Of a stretch of 64,000 nt of DNA, positions 36,679 to 48,245 are shown one piece after another. The stretch comes from Elmis aenea (lineage: Eukaryota > Arthropoda > Insecta > Coleoptera > Elmidae). Made by a program: the position numbers and the translations under genes. The stretch is from NCBI GenBank assembly GCA_947652605.1, contig OX393580.1:19178159-19242158 (forward strand), in the 5' to 3' direction. Below the pieces are notes generated by a model. That model had not been told where the DNA came from, did not search any database, and worked only from the letters and a program-made list of their open reading frames with translations. How positions within the stretch are numbered: the first letter of the stretch is position 1; the number at the start of each line of letters is the position of its first letter.

Positions 36679-39600
36679 TCATTCTGATTGTCCAATTTGT
36701 CCTCCACCATCTTCTGAAGCTCCGTACTGCTCTCCACCGGAGTTTTCTTCTCCACCGGAATACTGCTGTCCACCAGAGTACTGCACTTCATATCCGCCAC
36801 CTCCGGAACTTTCTCCACCATCACCTAGATTATTTTCGCCACCTGAGCTGTATCCTCCACTTACTCCTTCAGAATGGGAGCTATGTTTAGGGTGCACGGC
36901 ATGTCCTGATCTGTGGACCACAGCATTAAAACCAAGATGAGGGTCGGCCGTGTAGTGTACGGTCCGAATGGTACCATCGGGTTCAATAAGCGAGTAATGT
37001 CCTTTGACGACGCCTCCGTCGCTAGATTCGCGATGTGATTTGCTGTCTCCGGTGTGGTGGTCCTCTACACCGTAGCCAAAGCTGTACTTGGAATGTCCCT
37101 AAAAACATGATAAACATATGTCTAGATTCAAAATAAATCGCCTACATATTCAAACATTTATAATTATAAGTATATTTATTGATTTTAAAAGAGTTTGTTA
37201 GTTCTTTAGGTGTTTCCTTGCACCAAAAATTATTGTATCGAACTATAAGTGGCGTCTTTTGTGTAAAACAATTGCTTTAAACATTTACAGAATAATCCAC
37301 AAAGAGTAACTTTATATTTTGCTTGTAATTTTTTATTCATTTGTTGATTTAAGAAGCGTTTGGCTTTGATTTTTGCAAAAATTTTCAGACATGTGATATT
37401 ACAGGGGAGACCGGGGATGAAAGTAAATTTTTTTTTGTTTTTTTTTAAATTTCTCATAGAGTATAACAAGTTTTTTATATCCGAATTGATTAAATGATAG
37501 ATTGGACATTTGCCTTCCTTCCAAGATATTTATTTCATATGTTTCATAAAGCACATGTGAAAATTTTGTTTTTTTCTGTAGTAAGAAAGCTGTTACGTCC
37601 AACCTCAACGTTGGGGTTATAAGTAACAATGATCGGGGTAAGTTGTAACTGCAAAATAATTTTCACAGCTCATACGTAGTGGGTAAATATATTAGTATTC
37701 ATCAACAAAATAATATTTGATTTTAAAATACACCTTTAGCAAAATGAAGAAATATCCAAAAATGTGAAACAAAAAAATACAACAAATTGGAAAATTAATC
37801 CGACAAGTTTCGTATGTTATCATCTACGAATAAAACCAACAATTATGTGCTAGGAGTGAACATTTGCAAGTGAAAACATTGATTGGGGTTGGTTTTAACA
37901 CTGTTACTTTTGATTTGACCCCAAGTGTACACAAAACAAATTGGAGGGAGTCCACAATTAATCACGATTCCAACGTCAAATTGTATTGCATCCACCAATA
38001 GCCAACAAAATTCAGTACATAATAATCTAGGTACTTTTTTGTTCCTCTTTTAGAGATCGCCTAAAAGTCACTCGACCCGTGACAGAACGCATTAACTTTT
38101 AGGCGGCAAATAGTGACTCTGGCTGGCAAAAACTTAACCTCTATGAGAGATGAAAACTAGCAATGTAGGTAGGGAGGTGGATATAAATGAACATTGCACA
38201 GGCGCTTAGAGCGACATGTAACAAAAATTAAAGAAACTATAGGCACTGTTACAACCTACCCGTGTTACTTTCAGCCCCGGTCTTCCCTACTAAAATTTAA
38301 AAAACGTTTAGGGGACGTTATAGAAACTTTTTAATTTAACTAATAGCCATTTACACACATTTGAAAGCATTGAAGCTACAGTTTAAATTAATATTCTTAA
38401 AAAAAAAATCAGCCTAATGGAAGCAAAACGAAATTTTTATTTACAAAAACACAACATGCTTGAGTAGTAATAGTAATTGGGGTATCAAAGTTTTTATAAC
38501 CCTTATCAACAAAATTCAATGAGTTTTTAAAAAGTCGTGATTGTTAATATATTAAAATTGAGTATGAATATTACATTAGATATTTTTGAATACTATGATA
38601 AGTTTTTAAATTAATTTAAATAGCCCTAGAGCGAAATTTCAACATTTCTATTTTCTGTATATACCAATTTTAAACGTATTTGTGTTTTTACAAATACCAT
38701 AGAATTTGGGAGTAATCACTGTTTTGTTTTCAATTATTAAAGGTTTTTTGTTAGTGATAGTATTCACAAAACTGTTAAATTTTTTAAGCCTCTTTTGTGG
38801 TTCCTAATACTAGTGCAAAAATTTCTGATTGCGCACTGTTGAAAACGGTTTTAAATTTTTTTTAAAAGATAGGCTCTAAAATTAATTGATTTATTTAAAA
38901 TAAGGAGTTCTACAGCGTCGTTCAAAAAGTCTGCAACAAATGTTATTTTTTTATTATTGATTTATCAGAAAATTTTATTCTTTATAAAAGTTGGTGCATG
39001 GTCTAAAACTAATATTAAGATGAAAAAAATTAATAAAAAGTCATAGGACACTAGATTTTATCGATTTTTGAAGTATTCGCAGAAGTAAAGTGTCCCTATT
39101 TTAGAAGATACAAAAAAATGTTAAAACTTCTAAAAAGTAAAAATTAGAATTTGACCGTCACAATTTAAATCTAGCCTTATTTTTAGATTCTAAATAACTC
39201 TTGCTCACACATTTTTTTGTATCTTTTAAAATAGGGGCACTTTACTCTTCCAAATATTTCAAAAAATCGCTAAAATCTAGTGTTCTATGACTTTTTATTG
39301 AACTTGTTTTAATCTTAAAATTAGTTTTAAAAACCATGCACCAACTTATATCGAGAATAAAATTTTCTGAGAAATCGATAACACAAAACTTTTCCATTTG
39401 TTGCAGACGTTTTGAATGACGCTGCATAACTTCAATTTTTAGACTCATGGATTATAACAATTTTAAAAAATTGCAACATTTTGTAAAAAATAGGTTTGGA
39501 GATTATTCAAAAACATTGATTTATTTATAATACATTGATTTTTTAGGTCGATAATATTTTAATTTTTGAGGCTTAGAGAGTGAAAATTTTGACAAAATTC

Positions 39601-40163
39601 ATAATAGTCTCATACTTTGACTAAAGTTTAATTTAAAATTAATAACAATCGGTTAAATATTAAGTTTCTCCTTATTCTATATTAAATTATAAATTTAATA
39701 AATATATCTTACTCCATGACTCAGACTTTGTTTAGCATAACTTGTTGAATGTCCCTCGCCACCATTACCACCTCCTCCTCCCTCAAATCCTCCTTCGTCA
39801 CCAGAATCTTGCCCACCATAATCATGTCCTCCATAACTATAAAGATTAAAATTGTTGTAAGACCTGGCGAACCCATGATGGTCATGAATTACACCTGCCC
39901 AAGTTGCAGTTAAAACTGCACACAGCACGGTTATCTACAAAATATAAAATTGTAGGCGTTAAGTTTACATCTCACAAGCCAAAATTAAATTAGTGGCAGT
40001 TCAAACCAATTAAAACTGCTGTCCAGTTAAAATAATTATTTCAAAACAAGCTACAGCACTTTATTGCCTTTTAATTGGCACGCCAACAAAATTTCGTTAC
40101 AATTTATTTCACTTCTCATTAAACAATCTTTTTGTATGTACACCCACAGACCTTGAATATCAT
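36679..40163 (-). CDS. Cuticular protein, RR-2 family, acidic Ser/Gly/Glu-rich variant (gene E)
   Basis: Exons 40152-40163 (MIFK), 39713-39934 and 36679-37098, phase-0 introns, 217 residues. The signal peptide is [17 protein letters not shown]. Exon 2 is unlike the siblings: [20 protein letters not shown], then [16 protein letters not shown], ending SLSHG instead of VDYY. Exon 3 begins [15 protein letters not shown] and has an RR-2 domain at about residues 79-142 with [16 protein letters not shown] and [16 protein letters not shown]. The usual NGFNAVV is LGFNAVV. The C-terminal 70 residues are rich in Ser, Gly and Glu, with [14 protein letters not shown] repeats and end GQSE. The first donor is GTCTGT, weaker than in the siblings, so exon 1 is less certain. 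Intron 2 is about 2.6 kb and holds two inverted-repeat elements. Confidence 0.85.
37402..38289. mobile_element. Inverted-repeat DNA element in intron 2 of gene E
   Basis: The termini caggggagaccggggatgaa and the inverse of ttcagccccggtcttcccta resemble each other (AGGGRAGACCGGGGNTGAAAGTAA). Internal 'ggggttgg', 'gatcggggtaag' and 'tgaccccaag' motifs vary the same theme. There is no transposase. The target duplication is unclear, so the superfamily is not assigned. Confidence 0.55.
38913..39424. mobile_element. CAGCGTC MITE in intron 2 of gene E
   Basis: It starts cagcgtcgttcaaaaagtc and ends gacgttttgaatgacgctg. Long inverted arms contain 'tctgcaacaaatg', 'aaaattttattct' and 'gcatggt-taaaac'. 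It is non-coding. Worn relatives are at 1-425 and 855-1066. Confidence 0.7.
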
Positions 40164-40187
40164 CGTCCAATTTTCGCGAAGAACAAC

Positions 40188-40300
40188 TTAATACTAGCCA
40201 TGTTTCGAAATATTTGGCTTTTATATTAATCCAGATAGAAATCGTTTGAAATATTGTTTGTTTCTTTATGCATATCAAATGTAAATTTGAAAGTCTTGTG
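40188..40300 (-). promoter_or_regulatory. Promoter of gene E
   Basis: On the minus strand, TATAAAAG (40218-40225) lies 30 bases before a GGCTAGT initiator (predicted +1 at 40195). A partial upstream motif (CAAGACTTTCA, 40289-40299) is 64 bases before the TATA box. The predicted leader to the MIFK start is 32 bases, as in gene D. Confidence 0.65.
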
Positions 40301-40584
40301 TGAGTATCCAACTATGCTTCTTTAGGGGAATATAAAGTAGCTTTTTTTAATTATACCCAAAAGTTAGAAAGTAATGGTGTTTTGTCAGCTGCATGATTTT
40401 TAAATGCTTGAGTATGTATATAGAGATTATCATTAATATTGTTACAGATTTTTATCGAATTTACAACTGGAATAACACGTGTTTTACATAAATTTGGTAA
40501 GTAAAATTGGTGCGGTACATATTTAAAAATTTAAATATGAACGTTTTCTTTAGCAATTAATACGTAAAAGCTTTGTACGTTCTA

Positions 40585-41010
40585 TGTACAGGGTGTTAGA
40601 AGGGCGACAACCGATAGAGAGCTTCAGTTCTAATTAAAATAGAAGCTACCTGCAAAAGGTTTAAAAAACTTACCGTCACAGATTGTTAAAAAAATTATGT
40701 CAATAAAACTAAAGATGGAAACTTATAGCTTTAATATTTTCAGAAAATATAAAGACCTTTGCAAAGCTTTCGAATTTTCGCCAAACCAATAGTGCAATAT
40801 ATATTTTTTTAATTTTGAAGGACTACAAAAATTATTTAAGGCCATTTTTGAACTCTAAATGCTGTAGTATATTGCTTAGGGTGTCTTTAACGTCTTCAAA
40901 AAATATCAAGACCATTAAAAAACGTTCTAATGGTTTCCAAAATCAAAATGCAAGACTATACACCTTTTTAAAAAAACTTTAAAGAGGTGTAATAAATTGT
41001 TTTACTTATA
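40585..41010. repeat. Dispersed repeat with about 165-bp units, second locus
   Basis: It carries 'ttttcagaaaatataaagacc', 'ggactacaaaaattattta' and 'tgcaagactatacac' blocks twice in diverged form. These match the repeat at 1225-1590. The left edge has an acagggtgttag string. Confidence 0.45.
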
Positions 41011-41419
41011 TTTTAGAAACTTAAAACCTAAATCATTTTATTAATATTGACTCTTAAACACTTTGTTAACCAAATTTTACGAACAGAATAAGTTAGATTC
41101 GATTAACTTTGCAATAATCGCATAATTTTGATAATTTCTTTAACTGCACAGATACTTTCGCTTCTGTTAAATATTTTTAAATAAATTCAACTTCACAACA
41201 ATTATTTTCAGTGTACACGTAAAATAATTGTAGGGTACTAAAACTTCATAAACCCTCTGTAAATAAACGTGGTACACACCTTTCAAATAAATCGTTTTAC
41301 TGTATTATATTGTTTTTTCCGTGAATTTTACACCCCTGATTAAATAAAACAAAACAGCAGCAGTTCTCAGGAATTTGTAACAGTGGAAGTAAGACAAGTC
41401 CACATCTTTATAATTCTTA

Positions 41420-42335
41420 TAAATAAAATAATTAAAGAATGCAAACAAAACACAAAGAAAGCCTACTGGGGATGGAACAAACTAAAACCAATATCCTTAA
41501 CAGAACTAGCCTTTGCAAATTATGTGGTGCTTTTAGCTTAAAGCGAAAAGGACTTGCAACTCAATCTAGACGTATGGGCAGATACATTAAGTAGATATAA
41601 TATGAATATTAATACAACAAAGACAAAGGTTATGGTTACAGCGAAAAATCATGAACCAGTTACAATTATGCTAGACCAAAAAAAGATAGAGCAGGTAGCT
41701 AATTATTTAGGAACAATAATTGCAAAGAATGGTAAAATGGAGAAAGAGCTGAATAATAGATTAGCGGCAGCGACGAAATTTTTTACGCTACTAATAAATG
41801 TTTGATAAGTAAGAAGGAGATATCAAAAGGAACGAAGACGCGAGTTTTTAAAGCAGTGTATGTACTCTTTCTCACGTACAGTTCAGAAACATGAACAATA
41901 ACACAAAAACAAAGAATACAGACACAAGAAATGATATTTCTGAGAAGAATAGAGGGATGTAGGCTAATCAATAAAATTAGTAACGAAAAAATTTTAAAAA
42001 ACCTAGGAGTAACAGATATTAAGAAAAAGATGAAATGAATCAATTAAGATGGCTTGACATCTACTTCGCATGCCAGAAAGTAGATACGCGAAAATATGAT
42101 GGATAATGAAGATGGAGGGAATAAGAAATAGAGGAATACCAAGAATAAAATGGGAAAAAGAAATGAGGCAGAGACTAGAAGAAAAATGAGCCAGCTGGAG
42201 AGATGTGCCACAATTAGCTAACGAGAGGTACATAGGTGTGGAGAAACAGAAATAGAAAAACATACCTAGACACCGAAAGGTACAAGAGGAACCGGTTAAG
42301 AAGAATAATAATAAGAAGAAGATTAATTTAAAATG
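41420..42335 (+). pseudogene. LINE reverse-transcriptase 3' part, decayed
   Basis: The plus strand reads LAFANYVVLLA-SEKDLQLNLDVW, where FANYVVL stands at the catalytic F/YADD motif. It then reads NMNINTTKTKVMV, VANYLGTIIAKNGKMEKELNNR, and after a frame change KKEISKGTKTRVFKAVYV and FLRRIEGCRLINKI. These are the thumb and C-terminal segments typical of insect LINE proteins. The catalytic Asp-Asp is replaced by Asn-Tyr, a stop precedes SEKDL, and further stops and shifts follow. A purine-rich AATAATAAGAAG tail ends it at about 42330. It lies between genes E and F. Confidence 0.75.
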
Positions 42336-42721
42336 CATCTGCATAAGAAAATAAGTAAATGTACTGATAATGAATGCTGTCCTGCAGGATTTATCTATTG
42401 GTCCATATCTTTAACTTATTATTTCTAGCTCATACTTAATTTACTTAAACCTAGTGGTGATATTTAATTGTACCTATACATTTTTTAAGTTTAGATTTAG
42501 CACTTATCACATGTGATGTGAAACTATGCAAGCATTTTTAAAAAATATATTTCTCCTTAAATAAAACTTTGACATTAATAAATAAATAATGTGTTTTTAA
42601 TGTTCCATAGTACAGTTAAATGGGTAAGATGTTGCAAAATTAACATGCGAATAGTATAAATATAAAGTGAGATATGTTCTAAATGGCTAGTCGTTTGTTC
42701 GAAATTTGGTTCCTAGTATCT

Positions 42722-44850
42722 TTAGTATTTGCCATATCCTCCATAACCGCCATTACCGGCATATCCGCCGTATCCTTGTGGGTGGGCGGCGTGTCCAGAT
42801 CTGTGGACGACGGCGTTGAAACCGTTGTGTGGGTCGGCAGTGTAGTCTACGGTACGGGTGGTGCCATCGGGTTCAACGAGGGAGTATTGGCCTTTGACAA
42901 CATCACCATCGCGAACTTCATGTTGGTTCTTTTGGTCTCCGGTGTGGGCATCAGCAACTCCGTAGTTGAATTCGTATTTGGCTGGGGCCTAAAAAAATTT
43001 TTTCAATGAGTCTACAGTCGAGTTTAAAGGGTCAAGAAGATGTTGACTTTGAATGAAAAGTGTGAATCGTTAATAAATGACTGAAAGTCTTATATTTGCA
43101 TCATTTAAACTAAAATGCGAACATCTGAAGCCATATTTTTGCAATTAAAAAAGTTTAGGTTTCTTAATGTCTTCCTGCTATTTTTGACTTTATCGTGATT
43201 AAATTTACTCACATAGTAATCGACGGCGTGTCCAGCGGATCCATATCCTCCGGCACTGTATCCTCCATAACCGCCTCCATAACCGCCTCCATAACCTCCT
43301 CCAAGACCACCCAAACCTCCATAAGATCCAATGTTGCCGTAACCTCCATTTCCACCATAACCTCCATGGCTGACTAGATTGTTGGTGGAGGAGTAGGAAG
43401 TTGCGCCATGTCCAGCCAAATAACCAGCATTGGTGGCAGCTACAAGAGCGCAAACGGTAACAATCTGGGGGAAAAAAATAGATTTGAAAATATGTACAAA
43501 AAGCACTAAACCATTTCATAGCTTTAACGACCGGAATTCGATGTAGTTTTTGTTTTTCGGCTTAAATACGCCGTCTTTGAAATTTTCTAAAGCGATGTTT
43601 TGCATTTAAAGCAAGAAAATTCCACAGGGTCCTTGAGTTATTGTGGTTTACTTGATATTACTTAATGTAAACTTGGATAATTTGACCGTTGTATAACCCG
43701 GAAGATATTTTTTGCACTAGGTACGAAACATCGATAGAAAATACCCAAAGAATACAAAACGCAAAGAATGCTATAAAATTGGAGCTGTTCATGTTTTTAG
43801 ACTAATGACTTTTTTTTAAATTTATACTACAATTTAAAAAAATAAAAGTAGGTACTTATTTTATTAACTGGAAAAATCAAATTTCATTCTTTACTAAATT
43901 CAAATTATTGTTAAATTTCTTCAAGTTTAACATTCTGCATTTTCGCAGGTAACTGTAAATCATAAAAAAAAACGTCTTAGTCGAGCTAAGAAACCTTTGA
44001 TTACAATTTTAATTAAATCAACCTAATGTCTTAAATTAATAACATATTATGATTGGTATTAACTTAATTAAATAAGTAAGAAAATAACACACAAAGTTTA
44101 GGGTTCATTAAAAATTTTACCAATTAAATAGTACTCCTACTCTTTACATTTCTGTATTTTGTATTGATTAAAAATTTGCTTGCTCAGTATATTAAAAATA
44201 TAAATTAAACTTTATATAATAAGCAAGTTTAATAATAAATTTAAGTTCAATATCACTAGTAAAATTAATCAGTTACGTGACTAAAGTGTGCCAACGGTAT
44301 AAAAATATAAAAAAGTTACGTGAATGCAAGTTATAATATATCTGTGTTAATTAATTTTTTTTTATTACTTTTATAAGCTGTTTTTTTAGGAGTTTTCGTG
44401 CATAAAAAATTGAACTTATATGACACAAATAACTCAAATTTAAATCACTTATCTTTGTTTCATAAAGAATCTTTGATAAATATGTTCGAGCAGGTCTTTT
44501 AGTCAGTAGCAATCTTTTTGTATTTAAAATTGTAGAAACGCTAGACCAGTTTTGAGACTGACGTCTCTTCGTTGGTGCTTTTATTTGTTTAAATAAATAA
44601 GAATAGTACAAAGAGACGATTCATTTAAAACTGTCTATCATTTCTGCAGGAGATCCTTACTTACTTAATATGTAGAAATTAATCTCCCAAGTTATTTGTT
44701 ATATAAGTTATATAAATAGTTTTGTTGTTAAAAAATGTACATATTTTTTTAATCCTGTGAGAACTGAACTAAATTTTAAGTGGGTAATTAAAAATAATAA
44801 CAAATAATTGTGCTGTATGATTGTATGGAATACTTTACCTTAGCAATCAT
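42722..44850 (-). CDS. Cuticular protein, RR-2 family (gene F)
   Basis: Exons 44839-44850 (MIAK), 43213-43464 and 42722-42988, phase-0 introns, 176 residues. The signal peptide is [17 protein letters not shown]. The arm begins [22 protein letters not shown] and continues with [11 protein letters not shown] and [10 protein letters not shown] repeats, ending AVDYY. Exon 3 opens [15 protein letters not shown], with the RR-2 domain at about residues 89-151 ([40 protein letters not shown] cut as usual, HRSGHAAHP). The tail [18 protein letters not shown] is short. The [14 protein letters not shown] block is shared with genes G and H, and [11 protein letters not shown] groups F, G and H against A-D. 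The first donor is GTAAAG. Confidence 0.92.
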
Positions 44851-44879
44851 GGTTGTTATTTCACTGTGAACTACACCAC

Positions 44880-44990
44880 ACTGACGCCTTTGTTTGTCAA
44901 ATATTGGCTTTATATACTAAATTAATCGCATAACGTTCACCATATTTAAATATTACATACAGAAAAAGTAAAATATCGAAAGTCTATTTG
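44880..44990 (-). promoter_or_regulatory. Promoter of gene F
   Basis: On the minus strand, TATATAAAG (44908-44916) lies about 32 bases before a GTCAGTGT initiator (predicted +1 at 44882). GGTGAACG is at 44934-44941, and a weaker upstream motif AATAGACTTTCGATA is at about 44974-44988. Confidence 0.75.
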
Positions 44991-44999
44991 ATAAGGTAT

Positions 45000-46560
45000 T
45001 CTGATTTGGAGCACATGAATTCGGTGTTTACATAAGAATTATTGCAAATGAGTGCAGAACCGTAAATATTTAGATGTAATGTGACCCACGATTGTGCGAT
45101 AAGCGGCTTAATTTAAATTTAAAAAAAAAAGTAATAAGAACGGAGGCCGGTTAGCGAAATCTGGCGGCTTTGTACATACGTACGTGTGTGTTGCGTATTG
45201 TCGCATTCCTTTGTTTTTGCATGGATACTTGAAAGGTGTTGGAGACTTATTTCCGATGTCACACAAAGACAAATTAAGTATACAAGCAGTTGATTCTGTT
45301 AACTGTTTATTATAATCTCCTGTAACTATTGAAAATATAAAATATTATTTCGGTCGAAACACTACACTTTATTAGTAAAGAGTGATTTAATAACTACTTT
45401 AAAAAAAAGATGAATCCAAATTGTTTCAAATCCTTCGTGAGGGCTTAAATGTTGAATACACAGTCCAAAATAATTATAAATTCGGCCGTTAAAATCCTTT
45501 AACATTTTTAGTAGCAGTTTTTGTTGATCTCTTCTTAAATTTAGTTATGTGACAATAAATACTCATTATACTTCGTATAGTCTAAAAAGCTATTTTTAAT
45601 GTTTGGCTCCTTCTGCTGACACATTTATTTAATATTGATTAAATGCTTTAAAAATGTCAGTACCTAAATATTATTGCTGTACTTCTAAATATTGTACGTT
45701 TTTTAAACGAAAATATACAAGTATGAATATGTAAAAACCTGTTATAAAACGAGTAAAAGATATGATTTGTAGATTGAAATGCTTAATTAAACTGTTCGTT
45801 CAAAAATATTTACATTTACATGTATGAATAATGAAAAGTATGGTCAAGAGAATTTAATACCTTGTTAAAGCCAATAATTCCGAAATAATTGAATTGCCAA
45901 GGCTAAGACGTTTATTGTATCTTAATCGTACAATTATACAGGGATGCGTAAAACTATGGAAACAGACAAATATCTAGAATACTATTTCAGATATAACAAT
46001 GTAATTTTGTATCTAAGCGTTATGGCATTTTTTGGCCTTGATGAGAAGTAATCTAATTATATAAAAATGATTACCAAAATTTTTAGACTTTTTAATTAAA
46101 TGACTATAGTAGTTAAACATTAAACAACGATCATTGGTTACGTTGTAGTTATGCACAATGTACTGCGATTAACAGAATTTCTTAATAAATCTTCACAATA
46201 ATTTGAAGTTTATGAAGCTGACTCTTAATAAAAATACAAGTTATTGGTATCAATAGATTCGTTAGAAGATGCTCCATTAAAATAACCGCTTGTACCACCA
46301 TAGTTCCATTAAAAAAATTGACTTTTTGTTAAAAAACCGATTCCGCAACCTTCAAAGCCGATTAGTAGGCTAAATGTCATTTAAAATTAGCAAAAACGTT
46401 TTTTGGACAATTTCTGACAATAAAAATCAATTTATGCAGGTCACGGCACCCTTAATAAAAAACTAAATTTTGTTTCAAAACATTTTTGAGGTTATAAAAG
46501 TTAACCAAAATAATGCAGTTGTATTCAAATTCGGTTCCTCTTTCCAATAATGTAAAAATA
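45000..46560. other. Spacer between genes F and G, left part
   Basis: No gene is recognised. A 'tacagggatgcgtaaaactatgg' string at about 45937 looks like one end of a TA-inserting element, but no partner end was found. Confidence 0.4.
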
Positions 46561-46745
46561 TATAGGGTGTTCCATTTAAAATGACAAAGTTTGGGTCATT
46601 TCCGGCGAGACCGGAAGTGAAAATAATGTGTGCGTGCTCAAAAAGTCCGGTTTTTTGCACATATAATATGTCAAAAATTTCATTTATTTAAAATCAAAAC
46701 TAAAGAAAAAAAGGGGGTGTACCACACTTCATTTACACCCGGTAT
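46561..46745. repeat. Degenerate transposon scrap
   Basis: Begins tatagggtgttccatttaaa and holds 'gggtcatttccggcgagaccgg'. It ends near 'tacacccggtata'. It looks like an internally deleted TA-flanked element and is non-coding. Confidence 0.4.
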
Positions 46746-46894
46746 ATGCAATATAGCCTGACCAAAACTTTATTGTTTATTCTTCATTACCAGTTTTGAG
46801 TGTTTTTGCAAATTCATCTTCAGTTTATAATAAACATTGTCCTTCCTGTTTTCATACTTTTCTTATCATTTCCTCTGTCTGTTTAAACTTTAAG

Positions 46895-47091
46895 AGGCCG
46901 TTTACACACACGGTTTTGCACATGGTTAAAACCGTGTGTGAACGCGTGTATGAATCTAGCTCTGCTAGATTCAGTTGTGCAAAACCAAGGTCAATAAAAT
47001 CGCTTTGTTTTAGCGTTTACACACACTGTTTTGCACATATGCAAAACCAAGTCATCAAAACCATGTGCAAAACCGTGTGTGTAAACGGCCT
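46895..47091. mobile_element. Short palindromic MITE, AGGCCGTTTACACACACGG ends
   Basis: The 197-base element has inverted ends of about 33 bases (aggccgtttacacacacggt, then ttttgcacatggtt), plus further internal 'gttttgcacat' inverted copies. No clear target duplication is seen. No coding. Confidence 0.75.
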
Positions 47092-47512
47092 ATTATGTAT
47101 AGCCTAGTTATTTGAGCTCTTCGCTGACCATGGCACCCAACGATCTGTTTTGGATGTGGATAATTAAAATTAAATAAAACCATTATTATCGTTCAATATT
47201 TTTGTATTATTCTAAGTCATTTTATGTTTCTTTAGTGATTTTTATATTTTAAGAAAGTAATTTAATGCTAAATTAGTTTGTTATCTGTGCCAATTACAAA
47301 AAGTGTTTATTATATTCTGAATATGGGCTTGCAGAAAAATCGAAAAACGGCAACGAAAATAACTAAGAATTTCACAGTAACATACGAATTTTCCTTCTTT
47401 TATTTCTTTTAATATGGGTACAATTCATGTCTTTGTTTTTTTTTTTTTAATAACTCTTTTATTTCACCTTTATTATTCCGTGTTAGAAGCATTTGATAAG
47501 TGCGCTAGGAAG

Positions 47513-47845
47513 CAGGGATGGGGAGTCGGCAGAAAATAATCGACTCCCGACTCCCGACTCCCGAGTTGGTATTTGTAAAAATCGACTCCCGACTCCGACT
47601 CCTGATGGTAAACAAAGTTTAATATTTTAATTTTCTATTTAATACATAATGAAGAAAATGTAAAAATCAGTTTTTTATAAAAAAAATTGCGATCACAATA
47701 CTTTCTTCATACTACGTATGGCGAAAGTAAAAAGAGTCATGAGTCGATAGTTTTTTACCGACTCCGACTCCGACTCCGACTCCTCAAAAATGCTTCGACT
47801 CCTCGACTCCCGACTCCCGACTCCGACTCCGACTCCCCATCCCTG
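47513..47845. mobile_element. hAT-like MITE built of CGACTCC repeats
   Basis: The ends CAGGGATGGGGAGTCGG and its inverse are flanked by a perfect 8-bp duplication CTAGGAAG (47505-47512 and 47846-47853). The sub-terminal regions are runs of CGACTCC/CCGACTC units. It is small, non-coding and intact. Confidence 0.85.
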
Positions 47846-47853
47846 CTAGGAAG

Positions 47854-48245
47854 TAGGTACATATAAAAGATCTTTTCAGGTTTTATACTATATTTACGAA
47901 TTTTTAGAACAAATGAATATTACTTGTCTTTTAAATTTAACATGTTTTTGCATATTATAAGGAAAGGGTAATGGGCTCATGGTAAAAAGCTTAAATATTA
48001 AATTTTTTCATTAAATATTAAGGCACGTTTAATTAGATCAAATTAATAATATAATTAATATCATTAGTTCTTTTATTTTTAAAGTTTAATCACAAAATTG
48101 TTTGTATTTAAAAATAAATGAAACTTGGAGTATCTTCGAGTTTAATAAATAAATAACGTTGTTACTTATAAAATATATATTTATTCATTTAAAAATATAT
48201 AAACAATGAATAATTAATTACAAAACTAACTTATTACTATTTTAC
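47854..48245. other. 3' flank of gene G
   Basis: AT-rich. A tttatt at 48180-48185 gives AATAAA on the minus strand about 60 bases after the stop of gene G. Confidence 0.5.

Noticed and set aside
40195..40201. Upstream ATG (ATGGCTAGT) as the start of gene E
   Set aside because: It lies at the predicted transcription start, only 24 bases after the TATA box. The MIFK start 38 bases further fits the leader length and the signal peptide pattern of the siblings.
41783..42344. Minus-strand hydrophobic frames that look like membrane proteins
   Set aside because: They are antisense of a purine-rich LINE tail. Lys/Glu-rich coding reads as Phe/Leu/Ser on the other strand.
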